Source: Streptomyces sp. NBC_01217 (GTDB lineage: Bacteria; Actinomycetota; Actinomycetes; Streptomycetales; Streptomycetaceae). From it: a stretch of DNA of 64,000 nucleotides. Below the pieces are notes generated by a model, which worked only from the letters and a program-made list of their open reading frames with translations, ran no database searches and was not told where the DNA came from. The number at the start of each line of letters is the position of its first letter. The stretch's first letter is position 1. The stretch is from the NCBI RefSeq assembly GCF_035994185.1, contig NZ_CP108538.1:2666001-2730000 (forward strand). Direction: 5' to 3'. Positions 17,594 through 25,881 of this stretch are shown here, piece after piece. Both the position numbers and the translations under genes were made by a program.

Positions 17594-20500
17594 CTGAAAC
17601 AAACGCGGCCGAGCCGCTGGACACCGGGATGACACAGACGGGCACCGAGCGGCTGCAGGCCCGGCTGGAAGACCTGTCCGAGGAACAGCGCACCCTGCTC
17701 AAACGCCGCCTTCGGGAGCGACGGCAGCAGCTGCGCGCCCAAGAGCCACAGATCTGCGAAACCTCAGTGGCCCAACAGGGTCTGTGGTTCCTGGACCAGG
17801 TCAAGCAGAACGACCCGTTCTACACACTTGCCTGGCGCATCGACCTGGCAGGCCCGTTGGACATCAGTGCCCTGACAGCGGCCGTCAACGACGTCGTGTC
17901 GCGTCACGGCGCCCTGCGCACCCGGTTCGGCGACCGGGACGGCAAGCCCGTGCAGATTGTGGAGCCCGTCTCCGCGATGCGTGTTCCGGTGACCGATCTG
18001 CGCCGGTCGCACGAGCCCGCACGAGAGGCTGTCGTAGGCGCCGCCTGTGCCCGGCTGGTCTCCGAGCCGTTCGACCTGGCCAAGGGCCCCATTTTCCGCG
18101 CCGAGGTCCTGCGGGTCGCGGACGACCGCCACGTGCTCGTGCTGCTGGTGCACCACATCGTCTTCGACGGACGGTCCATGGACATCGTGATGCGAGAACT
18201 GGCCAACGCCTACAACACCGCGCGAGCCGGTCGGCCGCTGCCGGTACGCCCAGCCGAGCAGTACGCGGACTTTGCCGCCTGGCAGGATCGCCACCTCAGC
18301 AGTGGGCGGACGGACCAACTGCTCAGCTTCTGGCGCGATCAACTGCTCGACGCCCCTGAGCTGCTGCCGTTGCCGATCAGCCGGCCGCGTCCGGCCGAGC
18401 AGTCCTACGCGGGCGCGGAACAGCGCATGCGGCTGTCGGTCCCGCTCAGCGCCGGCCTGCACGCCCTCGCCCGCTCCGAACGCAGCACGCTGTTCATGAC
18501 GATGCTCGCCGCCCTCCAGCTTCTCCTCATGCGCTACTCGGGACGGCCCGACGTCAGCATCGGCACACCTGTAGGCGGCAGGTTCCACAGTGCGTTCGAG
18601 GAGTCAGTGGGGTACTTCGTGAACACTCTGGTGCTGCGGGGTCAGCTGGAGGGCGACCCGACCTTCCGCGCATTCCTGCAGCAGACCAGGCGTTCCTGCC
18701 TGAGCGCCTATGACCACCAGGACCTGCCGTTCGACCGGCTGGTAGAGGAGCTGCGCCCGCAGCGCTCGCTGAGCCACAACCCTCTGTACCAGGTCACGCT
18801 GGAGTCCCACGGAGAGGACCGCTCCGGGCAGCGCCCGCAGTTCGCGGGGCTGAAGACGACCCACATGGACAACATCGACGTGGCTCGGTCGAAGTTCGAC
18901 CTGTCCTTCACCGCCGCCCAGGCGGGCGACGAGGTCGAGATCGCCGTGGAGTACGCCACCGACCTCTTCGACACGGACACCATCGAAAGGCTGATGGGGC
19001 ACTTCCACCGCCTCCTCGAAGCAGTGGCCGCGGATCCGGACGAGCCTGTCAGCCGGATCACGGCTCGCATGGTGTCCGAGGCAGAGCGCAGGCAGCTCGA
19101 CCGGTGGGCCCGCCCCGCCGCCACTCACGCGGACGAGGCCGGCGGCGGCACAGTGCTCGACCTCATCGCCGGCCAGGTGGCAGCAGTTCCCCAGGCTGTT
19201 GCACTCGTGTCGGGCGACCGCACGGTGAGCTATGCGGAACTGGACCGAATGTCCGGCCGGATCGCCGCCGGGCTCGCAGACGCGCACGTGCGACCGGGCT
19301 CTCTCGTGGCCGTGGCGGCAGGCCGGTCGGCCGAGCTGGTAGCAGCGCTGCTCGGTGTGTGGAAGCACGGTTGCGCGTACCTCTCACTGGACGCCGCCGG
19401 ACCGGCGGCAAGGGCCGCCGCCATAGTGGCGGACGCACGTGCCGACGTGGTTCTGACCACGGAGCTGGACGGGTCGTCCCATTGGCCCGTTGGCATCCGG
19501 GTGCTCCCGCTGGCCGCCCTGGCAGCGGCAGCCGATGACCCGAGCGCACGGACTGCCCCGCCAAATGCCTCGGTCGGGCAGAGCAACCTTGCGTACGTCC
19601 TCTACACCTCGGGATCGACAGGAGCCCCGAAGGGAGTGGAGGTCTCCCATGGTGGACTCGCCGGCTATGTCGGCTGGGCCGCGGCCGAGTACTGCCCAGT
19701 GGCACCGCCGACAGCCCCACTGCACACTGCCGTCGGCCTCGACCAGACGGTGACCAGCCTGTGGCTGCCCCTCGCCAAGGGTGGCACGCTGCACCTCATC
19801 GACGAGTCCGGGTCCGTGTCCCGGATGGCAGGCACGCTCGCGGGCCAGGCGGCCTGCAACTTGGTGCGGCTGACCCCGGCACAGCTCGACGAGCTCTGCC
19901 GGCATCTGCCCTCCGGGTCTCTGGCAGGTCGGGACATCTGCTTCGTCATCGGCGGCGAAGTGCTGGAGGCCGACCTCGAACGGCGGCTCTTCGATCTCGC
20001 ACCGGACGCCAGGGCCGTCAGCGAGTACGGGCCGACCGAGGCGGTCGTCGGCTGCTGCACGCTGACCGGGACAGTCGGTGACGCTCCGGAGGACCGGTCG
20101 ACCATGCTGATCGGACGTCCCATCGCAGGGGCCGAGTTGCGCGTCCTGGACGCACACGGCTGGCCGGTGCCGACCGGTACGCCTGGCGAACTCCACATCG
20201 GCGGCAGCGTCCTCGCCCGCGGATACCTACGTGACCCGGTACGTACAGCGGCCGCCTTCGTGCCCGATCCCTATGCCGCGCGCGCCGGATCCAGGCTGTA
20301 CCGAACAGGGGACCTCGTGCGTCATCTGGCTGACGGACGCCTTGAGTTCCTCGGACGAAGTGACCGCAAGTTGAAGGTCGGCCACCAGCTGATCGAGCCG
20401 GCGGAGACAGAGGCGGCGCTGCGCGCGGTGCAGGGCGTGCAGACGGCCGCAGTCGAATCCCAGCGGGACGACCGGGGCCAGGATCACCTCGTGGGATATG

Positions 20501-21009
20501 TCACCGGCGAGGTGATGGCAACCGCCGTGCGCGACGCGGTCGCCGAGTTGCTGCCTGAGGCCATGGTGCCGACTGTGATCTTGGTGCTGGACACCCTGCC
20601 ACTCACCCGGCACGGCACAGTGGACCGGACCGCGCTGCCCGTACCGGAGAGCCTGCGGCCGTCAGGCACCGTCGCCGGTGCGGCCGCTGATCCGGTCGTG
20701 CAACAGGTCGTCGCCACGCTGTGGTCGTTGATCCTCGCTTGCGACGCCATGGGCCCTGACGACAACTTCTTCATCGAGGGCGGGCATTCACTGTCCGCCG
20801 TCCGCGCGGTTGGGCTGATCAGGGAGGTGTTCCAGATCGAGGTGCCGGTCGCTGCGCTGTTTCACGCGCCCACACCGGCGCTGTTCGCCGCCCAGCTGCA
20901 AGAACTCGCCGGTGACGAAGTCGACGTCGCGGAGGCGGCGGCAGAGGTGCAGGCAGTGCTCGAACTCTCCGACCAGGAAACCGCGGTCCAGCTCAGCGCG
21001 CTGGGATGA
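17590..21009 (+). CDS. NRPS elongation module, C-A-T
   Basis: C (about 55-490; HHIVFDG at 188-194), A (about 520-1020; YTSGSTGAPKG near 672) and T (IEGGHSLSA, Ser1067), then a short acidic tail and no TE. The first 50 residues are a charged helix (LEDLSEEQRTLLKRRLRER) that may be a docking element. In A4 the sequence is VGLDQTVTSLW; my hand-read code is D-Q-T-R-V-G-E-V-G-K. The alpha-amine Asp is kept, and Glu at GrsA position 322 would suit a cationic side chain, making this the best candidate for loading the capreomycidine-type residue from the VioD-like enzyme encoded just before it (ATGA overlap). That assignment is inference. Confidence 0.93.
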   Translation: MTETNAAEPLDTGMTQTGTERLQARLEDLSEEQRTLLKRRLRERRQQLRAQEPQICETSVAQQGLWFLDQVKQNDPFYTLAWRIDLAGPLDISALTAAVNDVVSRHGALRTRFGDRDGKPVQIVEPVSAMRVPVTDLRRSHEPAREAVVGAACARLVSEPFDLAKGPIFRAEVLRVADDRHVLVLLVHHIVFDGRSMDIVMRELANAYNTARAGRPLPVRPAEQYADFAAWQDRHLSSGRTDQLLSFWRDQLLDAPELLPLPISRPRPAEQSYAGAEQRMRLSVPLSAGLHALARSERSTLFMTMLAALQLLLMRYSGRPDVSIGTPVGGRFHSAFEESVGYFVNTLVLRGQLEGDPTFRAFLQQTRRSCLSAYDHQDLPFDRLVEELRPQRSLSHNPLYQVTLESHGEDRSGQRPQFAGLKTTHMDNIDVARSKFDLSFTAAQAGDEVEIAVEYATDLFDTDTIERLMGHFHRLLEAVAADPDEPVSRITARMVSEAERRQLDRWARPAATHADEAGGGTVLDLIAGQVAAVPQAVALVSGDRTVSYAELDRMSGRIAAGLADAHVRPGSLVAVAAGRSAELVAALLGVWKHGCAYLSLDAAGPAARAAAIVADARADVVLTTELDGSSHWPVGIRVLPLAALAAAADDPSARTAPPNASVGQSNLAYVLYTSGSTGAPKGVEVSHGGLAGYVGWAAAEYCPVAPPTAPLHTAVGLDQTVTSLWLPLAKGGTLHLIDESGSVSRMAGTLAGQAACNLVRLTPAQLDELCRHLPSGSLAGRDICFVIGGEVLEADLERRLFDLAPDARAVSEYGPTEAVVGCCTLTGTVGDAPEDRSTMLIGRPIAGAELRVLDAHGWPVPTGTPGELHIGGSVLARGYLRDPVRTAAAFVPDPYAARAGSRLYRTGDLVRHLADGRLEFLGRSDRKLKVGHQLIEPAETEAALRAVQGVQTAAVESQRDDRGQDHLVGYVTGEVMATAVRDAVAELLPEAMVPTVILVLDTLPLTRHGTVDRTALPVPESLRPSGTVAGAAADPVVQQVVATLWSLILACDAMGPDDNFFIEGGHSLSAVRAVGLIREVFQIEVPVAALFHAPTPALFAAQLQELAGDEVDVAEAAAEVQAVLELSDQETAVQLSALG

Positions 21010-21090
21010 CAGTACGCCCACGTAGGGCCGGGCCGGTGCGGCTTGAGTGGCTGTTGTCCTTCCGATCCTGAGGAAATGCGCGTCGAGGGA

Positions 21091-21132
21091 AACGCGTCCG
21101 CCCCGCACCGGTCGGTGTGGGGCGGACGCGTT
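21091..21132. terminator. Bidirectional terminator after the NRPS run
   Basis: Outer arms AACGCGTCCGCCCC (21091-21104) and GGGGCGGACGCGTT (21119-21132) are perfectly complementary, and a further GCACC/GGTGT block extends the stem (one G-T pair) to a 4-nt loop. It lies 82 bp after the C-A-T NRPS stop and 8 bp after the end of the small minus-strand reading frame, so it can serve both. Confidence 0.85.
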
Positions 21133-21139
21133 CAGCGGG

Positions 21140-21368
21140 TCAGCTGCAGAGATGGCCCCACGCGTTGTTGGGACGCCAGGTCTTCTCGCCGGAGGACGCA
21201 CCCTTCCAAGTCCCACCAGACGGTGGCGCAGTGCTTGACCGCGGTGCCATATCACCACCAGTCGCTTGCTGCGGATGCCGACGCCGGGGTGAAGACGATC
21301 GACGCGCCGAGCGACGCGGCGACCAGCGCGCCGGTGATGCCGAACCGGCCCACACGGCCCAGCCTCAT
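21140..21368 (-). pseudogene. Small secreted protein gene, interrupted
   Basis: An ATG at 21368 is preceded by a perfect AGGAGG five bases away, and the first 34 residues form a clear signal peptide: basic MRLGRVGRFG, hydrophobic core, then TPASASA as an AxA cleavage site. After ASDWW the frame hits TGA (21252-21254). In that frame the following DNA reads YGTAVKHCATVWW, and with a one-base shift it continues as TWKGASSGEKTWRPNNAWG and ends HLCS-stop at 21140, just before the terminator. The simplest reading is a Trp-rich, two-Cys secreted protein of about 75 residues broken by a stop and a frameshift. The 38-residue product could still be made, but would mature to only a few residues. Confidence 0.5.
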
Positions 21369-21816
21369 GAAAACCCTCCTGATTTGCCAGTGCGGCGAGA
21401 ACGGCTCCAGAATCCACCTGAGCGTCGACCGCAACGGCCTGTCGAGCTGCAGCGCTTCCACAGCAGTTCGGGAGGCACTTCGGCGGTCGGCACCGAGCCG
21501 TTGTTCACGACAGAACACCGACCTCGCTCCGCGCGTGTCATCGCCTTCCAGGGCGCAGCGCCGCTCGGCAGGCCGCACCTATCCGGCAGAGGGGTCCGGG
21601 CGAAGATGATAGGCCTCGCTCAGGCGATCCGCCGTCGGACAGGGGCGACAACCCTTGAGGCATGCCGGCTATGGGGAGACCGCCCCGGCCGCACCGGACT
21701 TCAGGCGTCGCGGAGTACGGAGGAGACTGCGCGGCGCGACCGGACTGCCGGGCCGAAGGGCTCCTATCCGTCCGCCGCGCCGAAGCGCATCCCCGGCGTG
21801 GCTCGGCCAGGGGCGG
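21369..21816. other. No gene recognised
   Basis: About 450 bp between the small secreted-protein locus and the LuxR-type regulator. Frames are open on both strands only because of GC content; none has a credible ribosome site or family signature. It presumably carries the promoter of the secreted-protein gene. Confidence 0.5.
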
Positions 21817-22596
21817 CTATGCCGAGTAGCGGGCCCCCCTGCCGGGCTTCTGCGCGCCGTCCTCGTGCTCCCTGGCATGAAGCGTGTGGACATAGCTATG
21901 ACCTGCAAGGGCCGCCTCGGTCCGGGTACTCAGGTTCAGCTTGTTGAGAATGTGGTAGGTGTGGCTGCGCACGGTGGCCTCCTGAATGTTCAGCCGCCGG
22001 GCGATCGCTGTGTTCGTCATCCCGTCGCCGAGCGCCTCCAGGATTTGGAGCTCCCGCTCGGTCAGGGCGGCCTCGATCTTCGGTACCGGCAGCTGTTCGC
22101 GGTGCGCCCACCGGGCCGCCCAGCTGACCAGCGTCGCAGCGATGGACGACGACAAGTAGGTACGCCCTTCGTACACCTCGCGCACGGCAGGCCCGATGTC
22201 CTTGTGGCTGGTTCCGCGGTCGACAAAGCCACGTGCGGAAGACATCACCGCGCTTCGGAGCGTCGCCGTGTCGTTGGCCTGCAGTACCGCCACCAGCCCC
22301 ACCTCGGCATCCGGTCTGTCGCAGTTGCCTTGGGCAAGGGCCTGTATGAAGGCGTCACTGAGGAGTTCCCCGCCGACCAACAGGACGTCCACGTCAGCCC
22401 TTGGCGCGGTCATCGCCCTCCACGACAGGTCGACGTCGTCGACCACCTCGATCCCGGTGTGAGACCGAACTATCGAGGACACGCCGGCCCGGATGAGGGG
22501 GTCTTCTTCCATGATGGCCAGTCGAATAGTGCCTCTGGCCGTAGGCAACGCGGCGTACATCGCTTCCGGTCGAATCCCGGTTTCAGTCACGGACAC
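21817..22596 (-). CDS. LuxR/NarL-type response-regulator-like transcription factor
   Basis: About 259 residues. The N-terminal half looks like a receiver domain (TIRLAIMEEDPLIRAGVSSI), but the usual phospho-acceptor strand reads VDVLLVGGELL, with no Asp at the expected place, so it may be an atypical, phosphorylation-independent regulator. The C-terminal LuxR helix-turn-helix is complete (LTERELQILEALGDGMTN, then IARRLNIQEATVRSHTYHIL). I chose the GTG at 22596 because GGAGG lies 9 bp upstream; an ATG 30 bp further out is possible. No sensor kinase gene is adjacent. Its place beside the NRPS run suggests pathway-specific control. Confidence 0.8.
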   Translation of the reverse strand: MSVTETGIRPEAMYAALPTARGTIRLAIMEEDPLIRAGVSSIVRSHTGIEVVDDVDLSWRAMTAPRADVDVLLVGGELLSDAFIQALAQGNCDRPDAEVGLVAVLQANDTATLRSAVMSSARGFVDRGTSHKDIGPAVREVYEGRTYLSSSIAATLVSWAARWAHREQLPVPKIEAALTERELQILEALGDGMTNTAIARRLNIQEATVRSHTYHILNKLNLSTRTEAALAGHSYVHTLHAREHEDGAQKPGRGARYSA

Positions 22597-22979
22597 AACA
22601 AGGTACCTCCAGTACGTAGATCGCACAGTCGTGCTACGACACTCGGTGCCAGCTATGCGGGGACGGCAAGCTGGGCCCCATTGCCTTCAGCCCGTCCAGT
22701 GCCTGCCGCCAAAGTCCACCCGAGGGGAACTCGACGCCGACGAGCAGGCCGGCGAGTTGACCACGCAGTTGTATCGCGCGCTTACACAGCCAGGTACGGC
22801 TTCCACGGCCCACTGTGTCACCACTCTCCCCCTATCAATTCCCGGTTCGAGACTGTTCGCACCGCGACTATCAGGCCTGGGCACTCGCCCGTACGAAGAC
22901 GACTCAACCACGCCTCGATCAACACGGAATCAGCTGTACTCGCTGCGCGATAGACGATCGATCACCTGAATGGCGTTGG
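22597..22979. other. No gene recognised
   Basis: Spacer between the LuxR-type regulator and the IS1380 remnant. I see no signature-bearing frame on either strand. The regulator promoter should be at the left edge. Confidence 0.45.
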
Positions 22980-23468
22980 TCAGGGTGCGGTGTGATGTGT
23001 CGGTACCAGCCGTGCCAGTTGCGGACTTCGTAGTCGGCCGGGCCGCACGCACGCCGGAGCACATTTACCGGCGGACCTCACCGAAGCGACCGGGCTGACG
23101 GCGGCGAGGCAATCGTGGAGCTGGCCGTCCTGCGGGACCAGCGCGAGGTGTTCGGCCCGGTGACCTCCACGCCGACGGCCTGGCGGCTGCTGGCCGCCGT
23201 CGACGAACGCATACTGCCCGGCCTGGTCCTGGACCTCGACGCCACGCCGGTCACCCGCCACTCCGAGAAGGGCCAGGCCGCACCCACCTGCAAAGGCGGC
23301 TTCGGGTTCCACCCGTTGCTGTGTTTCCTGGCCAACGCCGCCGCCGATCCATCACCGCGCTCGACCGGGCCCTCGCGCAGATCCCCAGACCGAGGTTGGA
23401 GAAGTCTCGCGGTCGCCCACCGGGCGGTGGAACAAGGCTGGTCAGCCTTCGGACTGCTGGATGCGTGA
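22980..23468 (+). pseudogene. IS1380-family transposase remnant
   Basis: The frame from 23115 reads ELAVLRDQREVFGPVTSTPTAWRLLAAVD, then LVLDLDATPVTRHSEK and GGFGFHPLLCF, the catalytic-Asp region and following strand of IS1380-type DDE transposases. Weaker similarity upstream of 23115 is in another frame. The remaining two thirds of the transposase are absent: the frame turns to unrelated sequence about residue 75 and runs into the 3' end of the methyltransferase gene. No inverted repeats were found. The element is dead. Confidence 0.7.
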
Positions 23469-24320
23469 TGCCACGACGAAGAGATTGGCCCCCCGCGACC
23501 CCGCATCGGGATCGATCAGCAGTTCCGTCTCCATGGCGAGTACCTCGCGGAAAAACGTCTCATCGCGCAGGCGTTCCTCGGCAGACCTCGTCGATGGCGG
23601 AGCAGCGCCCAGGGGATCGGGATAGATGAGGCACGGGAAGCCGGTCAGCAGATCGACGGCGAGTTTCGAAGAGGTGTGCAACATGCGCACTTCACCGGGC
23701 GTGAACAGGTGCCCGTAGGGTGCCTCGCTGGCCTCCCACGAAAGGCCGGACAGGCTCCTGCGGGCCCGTTCGGCGTCTCCGACGCTCAGGTCCCCGAAGG
23801 CAGCGTGCCAGCGACTGGGCAGAAAAGACACCATCAAGCCGTGGTCCGACAGAAAGGGAACGAGTGCACCGAGGACGAGTTCCGGGGAGTGGAAGAAGCC
23901 CAGCAGGTGGTGGGTGTTGATAATCAGGTCGAACGTCATCCCGGCCAGCAGCTCGCCTGCTTCGTCGGCGTCGCCTCTGATATGGCTGACCCGATGGGCG
24001 TAACCGCGGCGGCGTGCGCGCTTTTCGGCATGTCTCACCATGCCCGGGCTCACGTCGAGCAGGACGCCGGAGCTCTGCGGATGCATCGTGGCAATCCGTT
24101 CCGTCCAACGCCCGGTCCCGCCGCCGACGTCCAGAAACGTGAACCTGTCCGGCAGTCGCGAAAACACCGACAGGTCCAACGCTTCCGAGAGCAGAGCATC
24201 CGTCAGCCTTCCGTATGCTCCGCGCGCATTTTCGTCGTAGGCGGCGGCTTTTGCTTCAAAATATGTTCTAGAATGTGCCAACTGATTGAATGCCACGTTC
24301 TTCATCATTCTCAAGCGCAT
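23442..24320 (-). CDS. Class I SAM-dependent methyltransferase
   Basis: About 292 residues with the glycine-rich SAM motif FLDVGGGTGRW, the acidic end of strand two in VLLDVSPGMV, a GDADEAGEL segment and the post-motif FDLIINTHHLLGFF. The C-terminal third, rich in aromatic and Leu residues, would form the substrate cap. There is no clear ribosome site; ATGs at 24320 and 24308 are both possible starts. It is divergent from the DUF62-family gene across a 246-bp spacer that is AT-rich for this genome, so a shared regulatory region is likely. It may methylate the peptide or a precursor, but substrate and membership of the cluster are unproven. Its 3' end overlaps the IS1380 remnant. Confidence 0.85.
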   Translation of the reverse strand: MRLRMMKNVAFNQLAHSRTYFEAKAAAYDENARGAYGRLTDALLSEALDLSVFSRLPDRFTFLDVGGGTGRWTERIATMHPQSSGVLLDVSPGMVRHAEKRARRRGYAHRVSHIRGDADEAGELLAGMTFDLIINTHHLLGFFHSPELVLGALVPFLSDHGLMVSFLPSRWHAAFGDLSVGDAERARRSLSGLSWEASEAPYGHLFTPGEVRMLHTSSKLAVDLLTGFPCLIYPDPLGAAPPSTRSAEERLRDETFFREVLAMETELLIDPDAGSRGANLFVVASRIQQSEG

Positions 24321-24566
24321 CGGAATAAGGTAGGGAAGCCCATAGCTGCGCCCTCAGCGTATCTCAGCTCCACCGTACTCACAACTGAATTTCCGATATC
24401 AGCAACACGTCTGCCTGATAGCAGGCCAGTGGGCTGTCAGGCTTCCCTGGCGCTGGTACGGTTCCGCACATTCTCACTGCACCATGGGGGATCTCTTTGC
24501 CGCGCTGTCAACTTACGAGTGCACCGGGTTCCGCCATTCAATAGCCAGTCGAAGGGTGAAGAATTC

Positions 24567-25325
24567 ATGATGGAACGCGTCGTCATCGTATCGGATTGCA
24601 CGGATGTTGCCTTTCTGGAGCTGCGATCCGCGATATTCTCGGCCACGAGGGCTGTGGAGCCACCGGTCTCCGTCGAGATTGAGCCGCTTGTGGCAGTCGA
24701 ACCCTTCTCTGTTTTGAACGCGGCCTTCCTGACTCGCCTGGTCGCAGAACTCGCCTGGCCGGGCACTTTGATTATGTGTGTCGTCAACAGCCTCCGGGAG
24801 CGTACAGAGCGGCTCATCGTCAGAACCGAGAAGCACGGACTCCTCCTTGTCGGGGCGAACACCGGAGCCCTGGGGTGGCTGACGTCTGACTTCGGAGTCG
24901 CTGAATGCGTGGAAATGGAGGGCCCGGATTTTGTCCCCTTCGGCGGGAAGTACATTCACGCCCCGGCCGTGGGTGCATTGGTACGTGGGGTTCCGCCCGC
25001 CGACCTCGGGATGCCCTTTTCGGAGGGCTCGATTCGCTCCGCTCCCCTGTCGGACGGGCTGATCGTCCACGTGGACAACTTCGGCAACGCCAAATTCCTC
25101 TGCGCAGTGAACGACCTGCGCCCGGGTGAGCGACTCCGGGTCGAGGTGGATGGGCGATACATCGAGGCGACCTACGGGAGGCGGATGATGGACTTCGACG
25201 ACGGATCCTGGGTCGTCTACCCAGGCAGCTCGCTCGGCCTGCATGAACTCGGTCAGGTGAGACGTCAAGGGGCGCAGGCCATCGGGTGGAGGGTCGGCGA
25301 TTCGATACACCTGCAGCGGATCTGA
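24567..25325 (+). CDS. DUF62 / SAM hydroxide adenosyltransferase-fluorinase family protein, divergent active site
   Basis: A 252-residue protein with the two-domain layout of SAM hydrolases, chlorinases and fluorinases: VVIVSDCTDVAFLELR at the start, LIMCVVNSLRERTERL, LLLVGANTGALGW, PFGGKYIHAPAVGALVRG and, in the C-terminal barrel, VDNFGNAKFLCA (169-180). Compared by eye with the SAM hydrolase consensus, the catalytic Asp of VVDPGVG is Asn74, the His of FHGRD is Gly, and the Asp of GPDNG is Ala97. Simple hydrolysis of SAM by the usual Asp-Arg-His triad is therefore doubtful; a different nucleophile, a binding role or a changed mechanism is possible. I chose ATG 24567 (or 24570), with GAAGGGTGAAG upstream. 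It is divergent from the methyltransferase gene. Confidence 0.78.
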   Translation: MMERVVIVSDCTDVAFLELRSAIFSATRAVEPPVSVEIEPLVAVEPFSVLNAAFLTRLVAELAWPGTLIMCVVNSLRERTERLIVRTEKHGLLLVGANTGALGWLTSDFGVAECVEMEGPDFVPFGGKYIHAPAVGALVRGVPPADLGMPFSEGSIRSAPLSDGLIVHVDNFGNAKFLCAVNDLRPGERLRVEVDGRYIEATYGRRMMDFDDGSWVVYPGSSLGLHELGQVRRQGAQAIGWRVGDSIHLQRI

Positions 25326-25371
25326 TCCGATCGGGGCACTTGCGGTTTCGATGCCGTGCAGCCGCCAGGTC

Positions 25372-25391
25372 CCTGCCGACCGGCCGGCAGG
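25372..25391 (+). terminator. Short hairpin after the DUF62-family gene
   Basis: CCTGCCG (25372-25378) and CGGCAGG (25385-25391) form a perfect 7-bp stem with a 6-nt loop 47 bp after the stop codon. Confidence 0.45.
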
Positions 25392-25473
25392 TGAGCCATA
25401 TGTGATCCGGCGGTGATCGGGCCTTGCGACACTTTCCCCGTCAGCACCTTTCCGAGCAGACGAGGACCGGCGC

Positions 25474-25866
25474 ATGGCGCTTCACCCACCACTCCAGGCC
25501 GGAGCAACCAAGGCACCGGCTCGCACGGCCGACGGCAGTCCGCAAGGCGGGCCGATGGGCACGCGTGCCAAGCAGTCACCTGTGAACGAGCACGACTCCG
25601 GTCTGCTGCTCGACCACAGAGAGCACAAGCTGATCTCGCTGTTGTGGGCCGGACACACCGACGCCAGCGCCGCCCAGCGGATCGGCGTCAGCCCTCGGAC
25701 GGTTACCAACATTCTGCGCTCGCTGATGGACCGCTTGGGGGCGGACAACCGCTTCCAGCTCGGCGTCGTCCTCGGTATCCACTTCGCGCCGAGGCGCACA
25801 TCCGACATGCGGACACCCGCCGTCGGCCCCGCACGTACCGAACGCCTCGCAAAACTCCCTCAGTGA
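25474..25866 (+). CDS. Small LuxR-type helix-turn-helix protein
   Basis: About 130 residues, of which roughly 45-105 form a LuxR-type DNA-binding domain (HKLISLLWAGHTDASAAQR, then IGVSPRTVTNILRSLMDRLG). There is no receiver or ligand domain: the N-terminal 40 residues are low-complexity, so the start may be the internal ATG at 25555. It could be a genuine single-domain regulator, as found in actinomycete clusters, or the surviving end of a larger one, because an IS256 element begins 16 bp after the stop. Confidence 0.65.
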   Translation: MALHPPLQAGATKAPARTADGSPQGGPMGTRAKQSPVNEHDSGLLLDHREHKLISLLWAGHTDASAAQRIGVSPRTVTNILRSLMDRLGADNRFQLGVVLGIHFAPRRTSDMRTPAVGPARTERLAKLPQ

Positions 25867-25881
25867 CGGCCGGGGCGGGGT

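Noticed and set aside
21252..21368. Lanthipeptide or other RiPP precursor
   Set aside because: It has a Sec-type signal peptide with an AxA site and no modification-enzyme genes nearby; a secreted miniprotein remnant fits better.
24567..25325. Calling the DUF62 protein a fluorinase or chlorinase
   Set aside because: Key residues of those enzymes are not visible and the SAM-hydrolase triad is altered; only family membership is supported.
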